Shown here: in pieces, positions 28,914-37,107 of the stretch
How the letters are laid out: each line of letters starts with the position of its first letter
Numbering within the stretch: the stretch's first letter is position 1
From: a virus
IMG/VR virus record: IMGVR_UViG_3300025641_000021
Coordinates: 1 to 38,935 of that record
DNA length: 38,935 nt
Direction: 5' to 3' (one strand)
Notes under the pieces: model-generated
Database searches by the model: none
Told to the model about the DNA's origin: nothing
The model's input: only the letters and a program-made list of their open reading frames with translations
Translations under genes and position numbers: made by a program

Positions 28914-29816
28914 ATGGAATTTAAAGTATTCAAATCTAAAAAACTCAACGGTGATAAGAATAAACTATTCTTAGCGCAACCTACCATGATGTTTAAAAGT
29001 TTGAGTCCTAGTGAGTCATACATGATCGCTAAACACATTGTTAAAGATGATGATGTTGTTAGACCGGATAGAGTGGCAGTAGAACATTATGGTACTACAG
29101 ATGGTTTAGATATTATTTTAAAATTCAATGGTATATCTGATCCGTTCTCTCTTAGTCCTGGAGAAACTCTTTGGATACCTATAGACACTATATCATATTA
29201 TAAATTAGAATCACCTACGGCATTTGAGGAGAATCCTATTAAGAAGCAATTTATAGACACTAAGAGATTAAGCAAGACTGACCAAAGAAGATTAGAAGCT
29301 CTTAAGAAAAAATATAATAAAGAGGCTTTACTTCCACCTAATGTTATTCCTTTAGGCAAAAAGACATATCAATTTGATGGTACAAACGTTAGATTAGGCA
29401 TGCATGTACAAACAGATGACGTAGTTAATTCTATATTATCTGATATACGAGAAGGAGAACTTTCTACAAATACTATCGATTTAAACGACGAAGATGTATT
29501 AGTTATAAACACATCAGATGATTTAAATAGTACTTCTAATGGTAATGGAACCACTAATGGTGACGACAATTCTGATGGATCGAACACATCATTATATGAA
29601 GATGCTCTTATTAAAAATAGTGGTAATTACATAAAATCAAGTGGAAGTGGTGCTGGATCAATAGGCGGTGCTGGATTAAACGGAAGTGGTTCTGGTAAAT
29701 CAGATAAAGCCGATATATTAGGCGGAAATATACCTGACGGTTCGGGACCTACATCTACAGGAAATAATACTTCTGGAGGAGGGGCTGATAGTTCGGATTC
29801 ACCTTGTTCTAAATAA
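28914..29816 (+). CDS. LysM-like baseplate protein (gp53-like)
   Basis: 300 residues. Residues about 50-95 (DRVAVEHYGTTDGLDIILKFNGI...LSPGETLWIPI) match the pattern of LysM-like domains of phage baseplate proteins: a YG turn, a two-helix unit, N-G, then PGxxhxIP. T4 gp53 and gpX-type proteins have this. The middle (100-200) is charged. The last 90 residues are Ser/Gly/Asn/Asp-rich and low in complexity. Its place directly ahead of the hub gene fits a baseplate component that interacts with peptidoglycan or organises the hub. Confidence 0.6.
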   Translation: MEFKVFKSKKLNGDKNKLFLAQPTMMFKSLSPSESYMIAKHIVKDDDVVRPDRVAVEHYGTTDGLDIILKFNGISDPFSLSPGETLWIPIDTISYYKLESPTAFEENPIKKQFIDTKRLSKTDQRRLEALKKKYNKEALLPPNVIPLGKKTYQFDGTNVRLGMHVQTDDVVNSILSDIREGELSTNTIDLNDEDVLVINTSDDLNSTSNGNGTTNGDDNSDGSNTSLYEDALIKNSGNYIKSSGSGAGSIGGAGLNGSGSGKSDKADILGGNIPDGSGPTSTGNNTSGGGADSSDSPCSK

Positions 29817-29822
29817 TAAAAT

Positions 29823-31853
29823 ATGGAATTATCTAACAATATATTAGCGGTAGTAGAGCCTAGTATTAGGCCTATGGAAATAAAAATCGATGCTTTAGCT
29901 GAAGAAGAGGGAGATGACGCTGAATTCAAGCAAACCACTGTTATAGCTACTCTTAAGCCAATGGTGTTAGTCAATGGGTATCAATTTTCCCCCGGAGATA
30001 TAGAATACTTTGAGCTTAATTTAACTCAAGTTTTACCTACGTGTAAGTTGACACTAAGAGATGGTGCTGGTAAATTCGGTGTTGGTAGTTATCCAAGAGA
30101 TGGTGATTATTTTACTATATTAATCAATTCAAAAAATCAAGAAACGTTTAAATCCATTCATATGGATTTTGATATAAGTTCATCTTCAGCTCCTAAGGAA
30201 GGTAATATAGAACCTGCTACATTCAGTATGAGCGGATTCTGTAAAGTACCTAGGATATATGCAGAAGATTGTGTTAGTCTTGAATCTGGAGATTCTTTAG
30301 AACATTTGGAAGTAATAGCTAGAGACCTTGGCCTTGGATTAGCTACCAATATAGATACAGCGGATGATAAACAAGCCAGAATTATGGCTTTTACTCCATA
30401 TTTAGATTTTATAAAATCAATAGTAAAAGAAAGTTATATCGGTGAAGAATCATTCCAAAAATTTTGGATAGATTCATATTACTACGTGAATTATGTAGAT
30501 GTTAATGCATTGTTTAATTCTCCTAATCCACCCATTGAAGAGTTTGCTGAATCGCTTGCATCTGCTGCCGAGTCAATGACACCTGATACCGAAACTGCTA
30601 AAAATGCAGAAGAAGATGGTACGGGCAATGATATAGAGGTACCATTGATGTTGACAAATCATATAATGTTCATGGGTAATAATGCTTTTATTGAATCTCA
30701 CAGAATTATAAATAATTCAAATACTATTAGTACTACCGCTGGATATGCTAGAGAAATTACAATATATGACGATAATGGTGAAGATAAGAAACAAGAGTTT
30801 AGAATTGAACCTTTAGGTGGAAATGATCTAAAGGAATTAGAAGAACCACTGAGAGGTAATAGGAATGATGATAGACATGTTTCTCAAATAAAATATAAGT
30901 ATATCGGTAGACAAAACGCGGGTGAAGATGGTTTAGGTAATGTCCACCCTAATGCCGCATTTGCTCAATTACATAATAAACAAAATGAGATGGAAACTCA
31001 AAAAATGAAATTAGAAGTTACTTTAAATTCATTTAATCCATCTTTATATAAGTATCAAAAAATACCTGTTTTAATGTATTTGATGGATTCACAGGCAATA
31101 GAGCAAAACGAAAGAATTAAAGGAGATAAAAAGGAATTAGGCATGGATAAAGACGAGCCTTTTAGCCTAGGTGAAGATACTGAAAGCATTACCGATGAAG
31201 GTAAAAGAAGTCCTTCGCAGGCACTAGATACTTTTTTATCGGGTTATTATTTAATAGAAGATATTGTATATAGAACTGAAGACGGTGAAACTAAACAAAC
31301 TGTAACCCTGTTGAGAAGAGAGTGGCCTACTAGAACTGAGAATTTAATTAACCCACCTGGACTTGAAGGTGCCAGTGATGAAGAAAAAGCAGATAATGTT
31401 GCTAAAAACAGCCCAGCACCAGAGCCAGCACCGGAACCAACACCAGAGCCAACGCCGGAAGCAACACCAGAGCCAACACCAGAGCCAACACCAGAACCAG
31501 AAGAATTAGAAATTACTTTAAAAATAAACGGAGATGGTTCAACGTTTTTACAAGACGATAGTAATGTTATTGCTCCTTCTCAAAATAAATATTTGAGTAT
31601 AACTGGTACTTGGTCTTCAAATAGAGATTTTGAAGGATTTACAGCAGTAGAAATAGAATATGAAGGGATGGTTGAAGGTGATGGCGCTGAATGGAGTTAT
31701 CCTAAAATAACAGCTAAAAATGATGGTACTTGGATTTTTGAATCTCCACCATATACATACGATGAAGACAACTATAAAATTGAAGTTAGATTCCAAGCAG
31801 AAGACAAATGGTTTACAGCTAATGCTAGAATGACAATAGGCTTCGTAGATTAA
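29823..31853 (+). CDS. Baseplate hub protein, gp27/gpD-like, with PEPTPE linker and C-terminal beta domain
   Basis: 676 residues. The N-terminal 500 residues have the layout of a gp27/late-control-D hub: a tube-like domain (YQFSPGDIEYFELNLTQVLPTCKLTLRDG), a segment YAEDCVSLESGDSLEHLEVIARDLGLGL and a second barrel ending at YLIEDIVYRTEDGETKQTVTLLRRE. Residues about 530-562 are a Pro-Glu-Thr repeat. Residues about 565-676 form a beta-sandwich domain (ITLKINGDGSTFL, ..YKIEVRFQAEDKWFTANARM). The hub trimer would sit under the tube and hold the spike at 33294. The added linker and C-terminal domain are not a T4 feature and could bind a surface. Confidence 0.72.
   Translation: MELSNNILAVVEPSIRPMEIKIDALAEEEGDDAEFKQTTVIATLKPMVLVNGYQFSPGDIEYFELNLTQVLPTCKLTLRDGAGKFGVGSYPRDGDYFTILINSKNQETFKSIHMDFDISSSSAPKEGNIEPATFSMSGFCKVPRIYAEDCVSLESGDSLEHLEVIARDLGLGLATNIDTADDKQARIMAFTPYLDFIKSIVKESYIGEESFQKFWIDSYYYVNYVDVNALFNSPNPPIEEFAESLASAAESMTPDTETAKNAEEDGTGNDIEVPLMLTNHIMFMGNNAFIESHRIINNSNTISTTAGYAREITIYDDNGEDKKQEFRIEPLGGNDLKELEEPLRGNRNDDRHVSQIKYKYIGRQNAGEDGLGNVHPNAAFAQLHNKQNEMETQKMKLEVTLNSFNPSLYKYQKIPVLMYLMDSQAIEQNERIKGDKKELGMDKDEPFSLGEDTESITDEGKRSPSQALDTFLSGYYLIEDIVYRTEDGETKQTVTLLRREWPTRTENLINPPGLEGASDEEKADNVAKNSPAPEPAPEPTPEPTPEATPEPTPEPTPEPEELEITLKINGDGSTFLQDDSNVIAPSQNKYLSITGTWSSNRDFEGFTAVEIEYEGMVEGDGAEWSYPKITAKNDGTWIFESPPYTYDEDNYKIEVRFQAEDKWFTANARMTIGFVD
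31413..31502 (+). repeat. Pro-Glu-Thr/Ala repeat in the hub gene
   Basis: About 30 codons alternating CCA/CCG with GAG/GAA and ACA/GCA (PEPTPE units). It encodes a stiff extended linker; nucleotide repeats of 6-24 nt make length variation likely between relatives. Confidence 0.85.
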
Positions 31854-31869
31854 AATGAATATATAACAT

Positions 31870-33294
31870 ATGTCAGACTTTAAACATATTAATGAATTTA
31901 GAAAAGGTACTACTTTAAGAAAGATCAGTGAAGATCCAACTTATCTTAGTTTCTTTTTGATGTTCGATAGTGTAGATCCTGAACATTCTCCACTATTATC
32001 TGGTAGAGCAGAAGCTTATTTGAAAAAATTTGTTGACACAAAAGACGGAAACACAAACTACGCTGGAAATTTAGCTGCATTTAAAAAAGTTTTAATGAAA
32101 ATCAATAAAGATATGCCATGGTTTTGGCAAAAAATATCTGGATTGGAGTTAACGCAGACATACGGTAAAATGCAAGAGCCATGGCACGGTGCAGAAAGTC
32201 CTAAAATAGACATTGAGTGTTTAGAAGAAAATGTAGAATTAACTGCAATAAGTCTTATGATGTTATACAGAAAGGCTGTTTATGACTATCAAAGATACGT
32301 TGAAATTTTACCAAAAAACTTAAGATATTTTAGAGTGTGGATTGTAATGTCAGAAGTTAGGACATTTCAGCAAGATACTGCTGCCAGAGATTTAAATTTA
32401 TACGGTACAAAGATGCCAGAAGATAGAGCTGGTTCTGATGTTGAACTCATTCCTAGGGCAAAAGGATATGAAACAGCAGGCCCAAGAAAAGGGCGTGACT
32501 TTGACGCTGCTTTAGTCAATAATTATAATGCTGAATCAAAACCACATATGATGTTTGAATTAGATTTCTGTGAGTGGATAACTGACTCTATAGCTGACAT
32601 GTTTGCTGATGCATCTAAAATGCCAGAATTAAAAAAACCTAAAATTTCTTTTTCATGGCAACATTCACATATATCTGGTTCTAAATTTGGACCTAATATT
32701 ACTAAGTCAGAAGAAGAAAATCTTATACCAAAAAAACCAGAAGATGATTTATATCCAAATACGCCATTTAATCCGTTGGCAAACGCACAGAATGCTATTA
32801 GCGATAAAGTAAATGGTTTAGCAGGTTCTCTAGTAAATAGATTTAATAACTTAAAAAATAGTTTACCGGGACAAGGTAATAATCCATTAGGTAGAGTTTA
32901 TCCGGAAGGATTGACAGGTGCGGCAGCAACAATTGCTAATGCTGGTATGGATAAAGTAAAATCACTTATATTAGATAATGTTCACGGAGCTAGTACAGGT
33001 TTAGGTTCTTTAGGAGATATAAATTCTGCATTAGAGTCTGGTAGTATTAATGGTATTGCTAATTTAGCAGGTCAACTGTTTGGTACTAAATCTTCTAAAC
33101 CAATAAAGGGTAATATTTCACCTACTAAAATATATGAGCCTGGAATTGATACTTCCCCGGACGAAAGGATAAACGAAAAGGTTTATGATCCTATTCAGCA
33201 AGCTAATGATCAACCTATAAGTCCAGGTAGAATATATGATCCTGGTGTAGATAGCACACCTGACAATAACATTAACGATAACGTATACGAATAA
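31870..33294 (+). CDS. Tail or baseplate structural protein (tube-cap-like), 474 aa
   Basis: 474 residues. Residues 20-230 are a folded domain with FFLMFDSVDPEHSPLLSGRAEAYLKKF, NKDMPWFWQKISGLEL and PKNLRYFRVWIVMSEVRTFQ, a pattern I associate with T4-type tube-proximal baseplate proteins such as gp48/gp54; the match is by feel. The remainder is low-complexity Gly/Asn/Ala/Leu sequence, and the end carries two copies of the motif IYxPGxDxxPDxxINxxVY (about residues 420-440 and 455-474). The stop overlaps the spike start (TAATG). Confidence 0.6.
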   Translation: MSDFKHINEFRKGTTLRKISEDPTYLSFFLMFDSVDPEHSPLLSGRAEAYLKKFVDTKDGNTNYAGNLAAFKKVLMKINKDMPWFWQKISGLELTQTYGKMQEPWHGAESPKIDIECLEENVELTAISLMMLYRKAVYDYQRYVEILPKNLRYFRVWIVMSEVRTFQQDTAARDLNLYGTKMPEDRAGSDVELIPRAKGYETAGPRKGRDFDAALVNNYNAESKPHMMFELDFCEWITDSIADMFADASKMPELKKPKISFSWQHSHISGSKFGPNITKSEEENLIPKKPEDDLYPNTPFNPLANAQNAISDKVNGLAGSLVNRFNNLKNSLPGQGNNPLGRVYPEGLTGAAATIANAGMDKVKSLILDNVHGASTGLGSLGDINSALESGSINGIANLAGQLFGTKSSKPIKGNISPTKIYEPGIDTSPDERINEKVYDPIQQANDQPISPGRIYDPGVDSTPDNNINDNVYE

Positions 33295-34004
33295 TGGATG
33301 AATTATTTCTAGACAATCTTAGAGATTCACATTGGTTAGGAGAGGTAGTTGTAAACGAAGATCCTCTCTTAAATGGTAGATGTAAGATTAAGGTTTATGG
33401 TAAATTTGATAAACTAACTGACGACGCTATTCCATGGGCAACACCTATGAATAGGGATCAAGTAGGTTCACATGCTGTACCTAGAGTTGGTGATATTGTT
33501 GCTGTTAGATTTGATAATGGTAATATTTATCACCCAGAATATTGGTTTCAAATAGATCAAAACACAGATCTTAAGACAGATATTTTAGAAACATCTGACG
33601 CACCACATGATGTAATAAGTTTAGTATATGATGCTGAACGAAATGTAAGAATTTATCATTCTCCAGAAGATGGCTTAGTTATTACAAGAGGTAGTGGTGC
33701 CAAAGAGCGTCCAATCATTCAGATGGATGAAGAAGGGTTTATAAAAATTAGTACTGACGCTAAAATGTTCTTAGACTGTGGTGATATATTCGTTTCAAAT
33801 ACGGGCGAACCGGGAGCAGATGAAACAGAACCTGCAGTAAGAGGTCAATCTTTACAAGATTGGCTACAAATGTGGTTAGATGATTATAACGCACATATTC
33901 ACCCGACAGGCGTTGGACCATCTGGACCACCTATGCCACCTACACCAGTAACTGTAGGAAAATTATCTAGTACTCATATTAACTATCAACAAAAGAATAA
34001 ATAA
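33294..34004 (+). CDS. Baseplate spike, gp5-like OB-fold protein
   Basis: 236 residues. Residues 12-90 are the OB-fold of gp5/gpV spikes: WLGEVVVNEDPLLNGRCKIKVYG, then AIPWATPM, then GSHAVPRVGDIVAVRFDNG and HPEYWF. Residues 95-190 are likely beta-helix or strand-rich stalk, with DEEGFIKISTDAKMFLDCGDIFVS. The last 60 residues hold YNAHIHPTGVGPSGPPMPP, where H-x-H could bind a metal at the tip as in Mu gp45 and P2 gpV. There is no lysozyme domain, unlike T4 gp5. It sits below the hub encoded at 29823. Confidence 0.85.
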   Translation: MDELFLDNLRDSHWLGEVVVNEDPLLNGRCKIKVYGKFDKLTDDAIPWATPMNRDQVGSHAVPRVGDIVAVRFDNGNIYHPEYWFQIDQNTDLKTDILETSDAPHDVISLVYDAERNVRIYHSPEDGLVITRGSGAKERPIIQMDEEGFIKISTDAKMFLDCGDIFVSNTGEPGADETEPAVRGQSLQDWLQMWLDDYNAHIHPTGVGPSGPPMPPTPVTVGKLSSTHINYQQKNK

Positions 34005-34006
34005 AC

Positions 34007-35722
34007 ATGCCTGCACTTTGGCCAACATTCATACCAGCATTAGCGTCTGATATAGCAGGTCAGTCATTCACTAAACCAGGCGGGGCTATAGTTTCTTATG
34101 AGCTCCCAAAGGTTGGAACCGATCAAGTTCCTATTTTTCCACCATCTAAAGAACTAATAGAGTCTGTTAAACCTGGAAATCCGGTTAACGCTAATTTAAC
34201 AACTGATCCCACTTCAATGATCAACGCCATAAATTTGGCACCATTAAGCGGAAGATATGATTTTGGTGTAAGAGTAGCTGAAAGATATTTAGAGGCTGTA
34301 AAAAGCTTGGCAATGACGCCATATGGCGCAGTACACACTAATAATCCAGCCGCTGAATTTATTTTAAAACAAGGTTATGGTTTGGTTTTTGAAAGACTAT
34401 TAAAAGAAGGTGACATACCTTTACTAGACCAAAAGGATGAAAATGGTAATATTATAGAACAAGGTAAAGAGTCACATCCTGATTATGCTGATTTTTGCCC
34501 GGGCCCAATCGAAGAGCCAGATCCAGTCGAAGAACAAAAGAAGTTAGATAAGAAATTCGATAAGTTTGTAGATGAAAATAAAAATGATCCATATTGGGAT
34601 TTATATAAGTTTAGATTTTTTGAATTTCCATGTCTAAGTGGTAATGAAACTCAGTCGGAATTAGAAAATCTGTTTGCTGCTAGATTGATAGAACAATATA
34701 AAACATCTAATGATAAAGCAGAATTTAAATTATGGGCAGAATGTTTAGGTTCTAAAAAATATAAAGACAGTACTTTATCGATATCTAACAAACCATATCC
34801 TAATATTAGTACACAAACTAGAGCTGATATAACAGCAGCCGGTTATAACTGGCAATCTTTAGCAGATAATGTGAGTGATTTATTTATAGCTGGCATAGAA
34901 GGCAATGGACCTACATTAGAGTGTCCATTAAATGAATGGAAAATTCAAGTAGCATATGATTTTGATCATGATCCTCCTGAAAATCCAAGTAAAAGACCTA
35001 AAATATTAACATCTAATGTAGTGGCTACTTTTAGCTGGTATCCTGGTTTAAGACAAGGTTCTTTTTCTTATCTTAATGGATCTGCTGTTTCTGCACCTAA
35101 GTGGATAAAAACTCCAAATTGGATTGAAACTGTATACGAAAAAGGTGAATGGAAAAATCATTGGAGAAAAGTACCTGAAGATAAAATAAGACAAGCTTCT
35201 AGAGCATCTGATCCGGGCGAAGAACTTTTAAAAATAGATCCAAAATTAGGGGGTACTTTATTTAAGTTTCAAATGAAAGAAGCCTTAGATGCAAAAAAGG
35301 TAGCCGATGAATGTGAAGCTATTGAACCAAGCTCTAATATTAATTATAATTGGCCAGGTGGCGATCCATATGAAGAAATGGCAGCCGTTACTATTGCTTA
35401 CTGGTATGCATGTTTAGTAAAACCTTTTGCACCAACTCCATCTGCTTTACCTGCGTTAATTCCTCCACCATTAACAGGTATCTACATACCATTATATTAT
35501 GGTAGTAAAAAAAGATTAGCTAATAATTTAAGGAAGGCTTGGAATACTGGCAAAACATTTAGTGTATTACCTGCCCCAATGCCGCCTGCACTTGCGGTTT
35601 CTACTGCGGTCGCTGCAGCGTATGCTTTGCATTTATTGGAATTTAAATTACTTTATTTAGGAGGTATACCTACACCAGTGGGTCCAGTACCCATGGTTGG
35701 TTTTGTACCTGTGGTATTCTAA
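34007..35722 (+). CDS. Virion structural protein, tail or baseplate, 571 aa
   Basis: 571 residues, not recognised. The N-terminal 60 residues are Pro-rich. Residues 70-170 contain SGRYDFGVRVAERYLEAVKSL and NNPAAEFILKQGYGLVFERLL, helices typical of virion proteins. The last 140 residues are Ala/Pro-rich (FAPTPSALPALIPPPLTG..., PAPMPPALAVSTAVAAAYAL) and end in a hydrophobic, Val/Pro-rich stretch without a clear TM charge pattern. Position directly behind the spike gene supports a baseplate-associated role. Confidence 0.6.
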   Translation: MPALWPTFIPALASDIAGQSFTKPGGAIVSYELPKVGTDQVPIFPPSKELIESVKPGNPVNANLTTDPTSMINAINLAPLSGRYDFGVRVAERYLEAVKSLAMTPYGAVHTNNPAAEFILKQGYGLVFERLLKEGDIPLLDQKDENGNIIEQGKESHPDYADFCPGPIEEPDPVEEQKKLDKKFDKFVDENKNDPYWDLYKFRFFEFPCLSGNETQSELENLFAARLIEQYKTSNDKAEFKLWAECLGSKKYKDSTLSISNKPYPNISTQTRADITAAGYNWQSLADNVSDLFIAGIEGNGPTLECPLNEWKIQVAYDFDHDPPENPSKRPKILTSNVVATFSWYPGLRQGSFSYLNGSAVSAPKWIKTPNWIETVYEKGEWKNHWRKVPEDKIRQASRASDPGEELLKIDPKLGGTLFKFQMKEALDAKKVADECEAIEPSSNINYNWPGGDPYEEMAAVTIAYWYACLVKPFAPTPSALPALIPPPLTGIYIPLYYGSKKRLANNLRKAWNTGKTFSVLPAPMPPALAVSTAVAAAYALHLLEFKLLYLGGIPTPVGPVPMVGFVPVVF

Positions 35723-35732
35723 TAATTAATTG

Positions 35733-35740
35733 GATATATA
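35733..35740 (+). promoter_or_regulatory. GATATATA box upstream of the S1-domain gene
   Basis: GATATATA, 28 nt before the ATG at 35769, in a 46-nt gap between a virion gene and the bS1-like gene. It is one of several such boxes (others at 27037, 37074, 4902, 16042) and a possible late promoter variant. Confidence 0.35.
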
Positions 35741-35768
35741 TTATGTTACACCTTTAATATAAAAATAA

Positions 35769-37055
35769 ATGAACAACGAAAAAAACAAAAGAGTTAGAAT
35801 TGGCGAAGTTAAAGTCGAGGAAACTAAAATCGAAGAAGTAAACAATCAAGTTGAAAATTCACAAGAAGATTTACAGGATGTCACCGAATCCTATTACGAT
35901 GAAAATGGTGAATTTATGTGGGACGCATATGAAGCTAGTTGCCCATCTAAAACAAGAAAACCCAATCCACATATCAAAACTCTAAGAGGAGATAAAGTTT
36001 TTTCTAGAGAAGATTACGCACAAGATTTTTATGACTTATTAGCTGAATTTGACAGTAAACATAGTTTAATTACTAAACTAAATGCAGGTGAAATTCATGA
36101 AGGTAAAATTTACGGAGTAAGTTCTGAATTTATTAGCGTTGATATTGGTTATAGAGAATTAATATACGTTAAATATGATAAAGAACCTGCTGATATACAA
36201 GCATTAAAACCAGGTGATGAAACATCTGTTTTAATTACTCAACTTACTAAAAACTCACATATATTAGGATCAATTCACGGAGGTGTTAAACATCGTGTAT
36301 TCATGGATCTTAGAGAAGGTGTAGAAACAGGCGGAACCGCATGGGTTGGTACTGTAACACATATGATTGAAAATGGAGGTTACATGGTAATGATTCAAGG
36401 TATTGAGTGTTTTATGCCAGGATCACTTGCTGGAATTAATAAACTGCATGATTTTTCATCCATCATTGGTAAAGAAATATATGTTGTGCCAGTTAGTTTC
36501 TCACCAGAAAGAGGCACATTGGTAGTTTCTCATAGAAAATATTTACAAGCGTTAATTCCTAATGAAATATCGTCATTAAAAGAAACACAAGGCGAAACTC
36601 TTACCGGAAATGTAACAGGAACTGCAAAATATGGTGTTTTTGTAGAGTTTAATAAATGTCTAACTGGTATGATTCATAATAATGACTTAGACGAAGAAAC
36701 TTTAGTTAAATTTAAAGCTAGAGAAATTAAACCAGGTGATCAAATATCTTTTATGGTAAAAGATATCATAAGTAATACAAAAATTACGTTAACACAGAAA
36801 GCAAATATCGTAGTAAATCCATGGAGCGATATCACATCAAGATACACCATTCCTTCTGTAATAGAAGCTACTGTTAAGACTAAAAAAGACTATGGTCTAT
36901 TCATTACAATAGAAGAGGGTGTTACTGGACTATTACACGTGAGCGAATTAGGTGAAGAAGTTATGAGTGTATTTAAGGCCGGTGATAAGATCACTGTTCA
37001 AATTACAAGAATCGATGTTGATTCAATGAAAGTCTTTTTAAAGATGCCTCAATAA
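35769..37055 (+). CDS. bS1-like RNA-binding protein with four S1 domains
   Basis: 428 residues. The N-terminal 100 residues are charged and extended. Four S1 OB-folds follow at about 106-168 (GEIHEGKIYGVSSEFISVDI), 189-257, 276-344 (GETLTGNVTGTAKYGVFVEF) and 362-428 (IEATVKTKKDYGLFITIEEG..GLLHVSEL). The third and fourth keep the typical YG-F/L-V/I pattern. Host bS1 has six; this one is shorter, with an acidic N-terminal extension. Expected role: single-stranded RNA binding, perhaps at the ribosome to steer translation to phage messages. T4 RegB uses host S1, and Qbeta replicase recruits it, so phage use of S1 has precedent. It is oddly placed among tail genes. Confidence 0.85.
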   Translation: MNNEKNKRVRIGEVKVEETKIEEVNNQVENSQEDLQDVTESYYDENGEFMWDAYEASCPSKTRKPNPHIKTLRGDKVFSREDYAQDFYDLLAEFDSKHSLITKLNAGEIHEGKIYGVSSEFISVDIGYRELIYVKYDKEPADIQALKPGDETSVLITQLTKNSHILGSIHGGVKHRVFMDLREGVETGGTAWVGTVTHMIENGGYMVMIQGIECFMPGSLAGINKLHDFSSIIGKEIYVVPVSFSPERGTLVVSHRKYLQALIPNEISSLKETQGETLTGNVTGTAKYGVFVEFNKCLTGMIHNNDLDEETLVKFKAREIKPGDQISFMVKDIISNTKITLTQKANIVVNPWSDITSRYTIPSVIEATVKTKKDYGLFITIEEGVTGLLHVSELGEEVMSVFKAGDKITVQITRIDVDSMKVFLKMPQ

Positions 37056-37073
37056 CTATTGCAACGAGAGTGT

Positions 37074-37081
37074 GATATATA
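37074..37081 (+). promoter_or_regulatory. GATATATA box upstream of the amidoligase gene
   Basis: GATATATA, 26 nt before the ATG at 37108. A short inverted repeat (TGATAT near 37073 and ATATCA near 37093) lies between them. Possible late promoter variant; weak evidence on its own. Confidence 0.35.
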
Positions 37082-37107
37082 TTGAAACGATAATATCATA
37101 ATCTAAT

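Noticed and set aside
31870-31910. MSDFKHINEFRKG at the start of a tail protein as another packaging tag
   Set aside because: Only partly similar (FKHINEF), lacks the Y/F-E-x-F-I-x-E order, and the gene fits the tail module without it.
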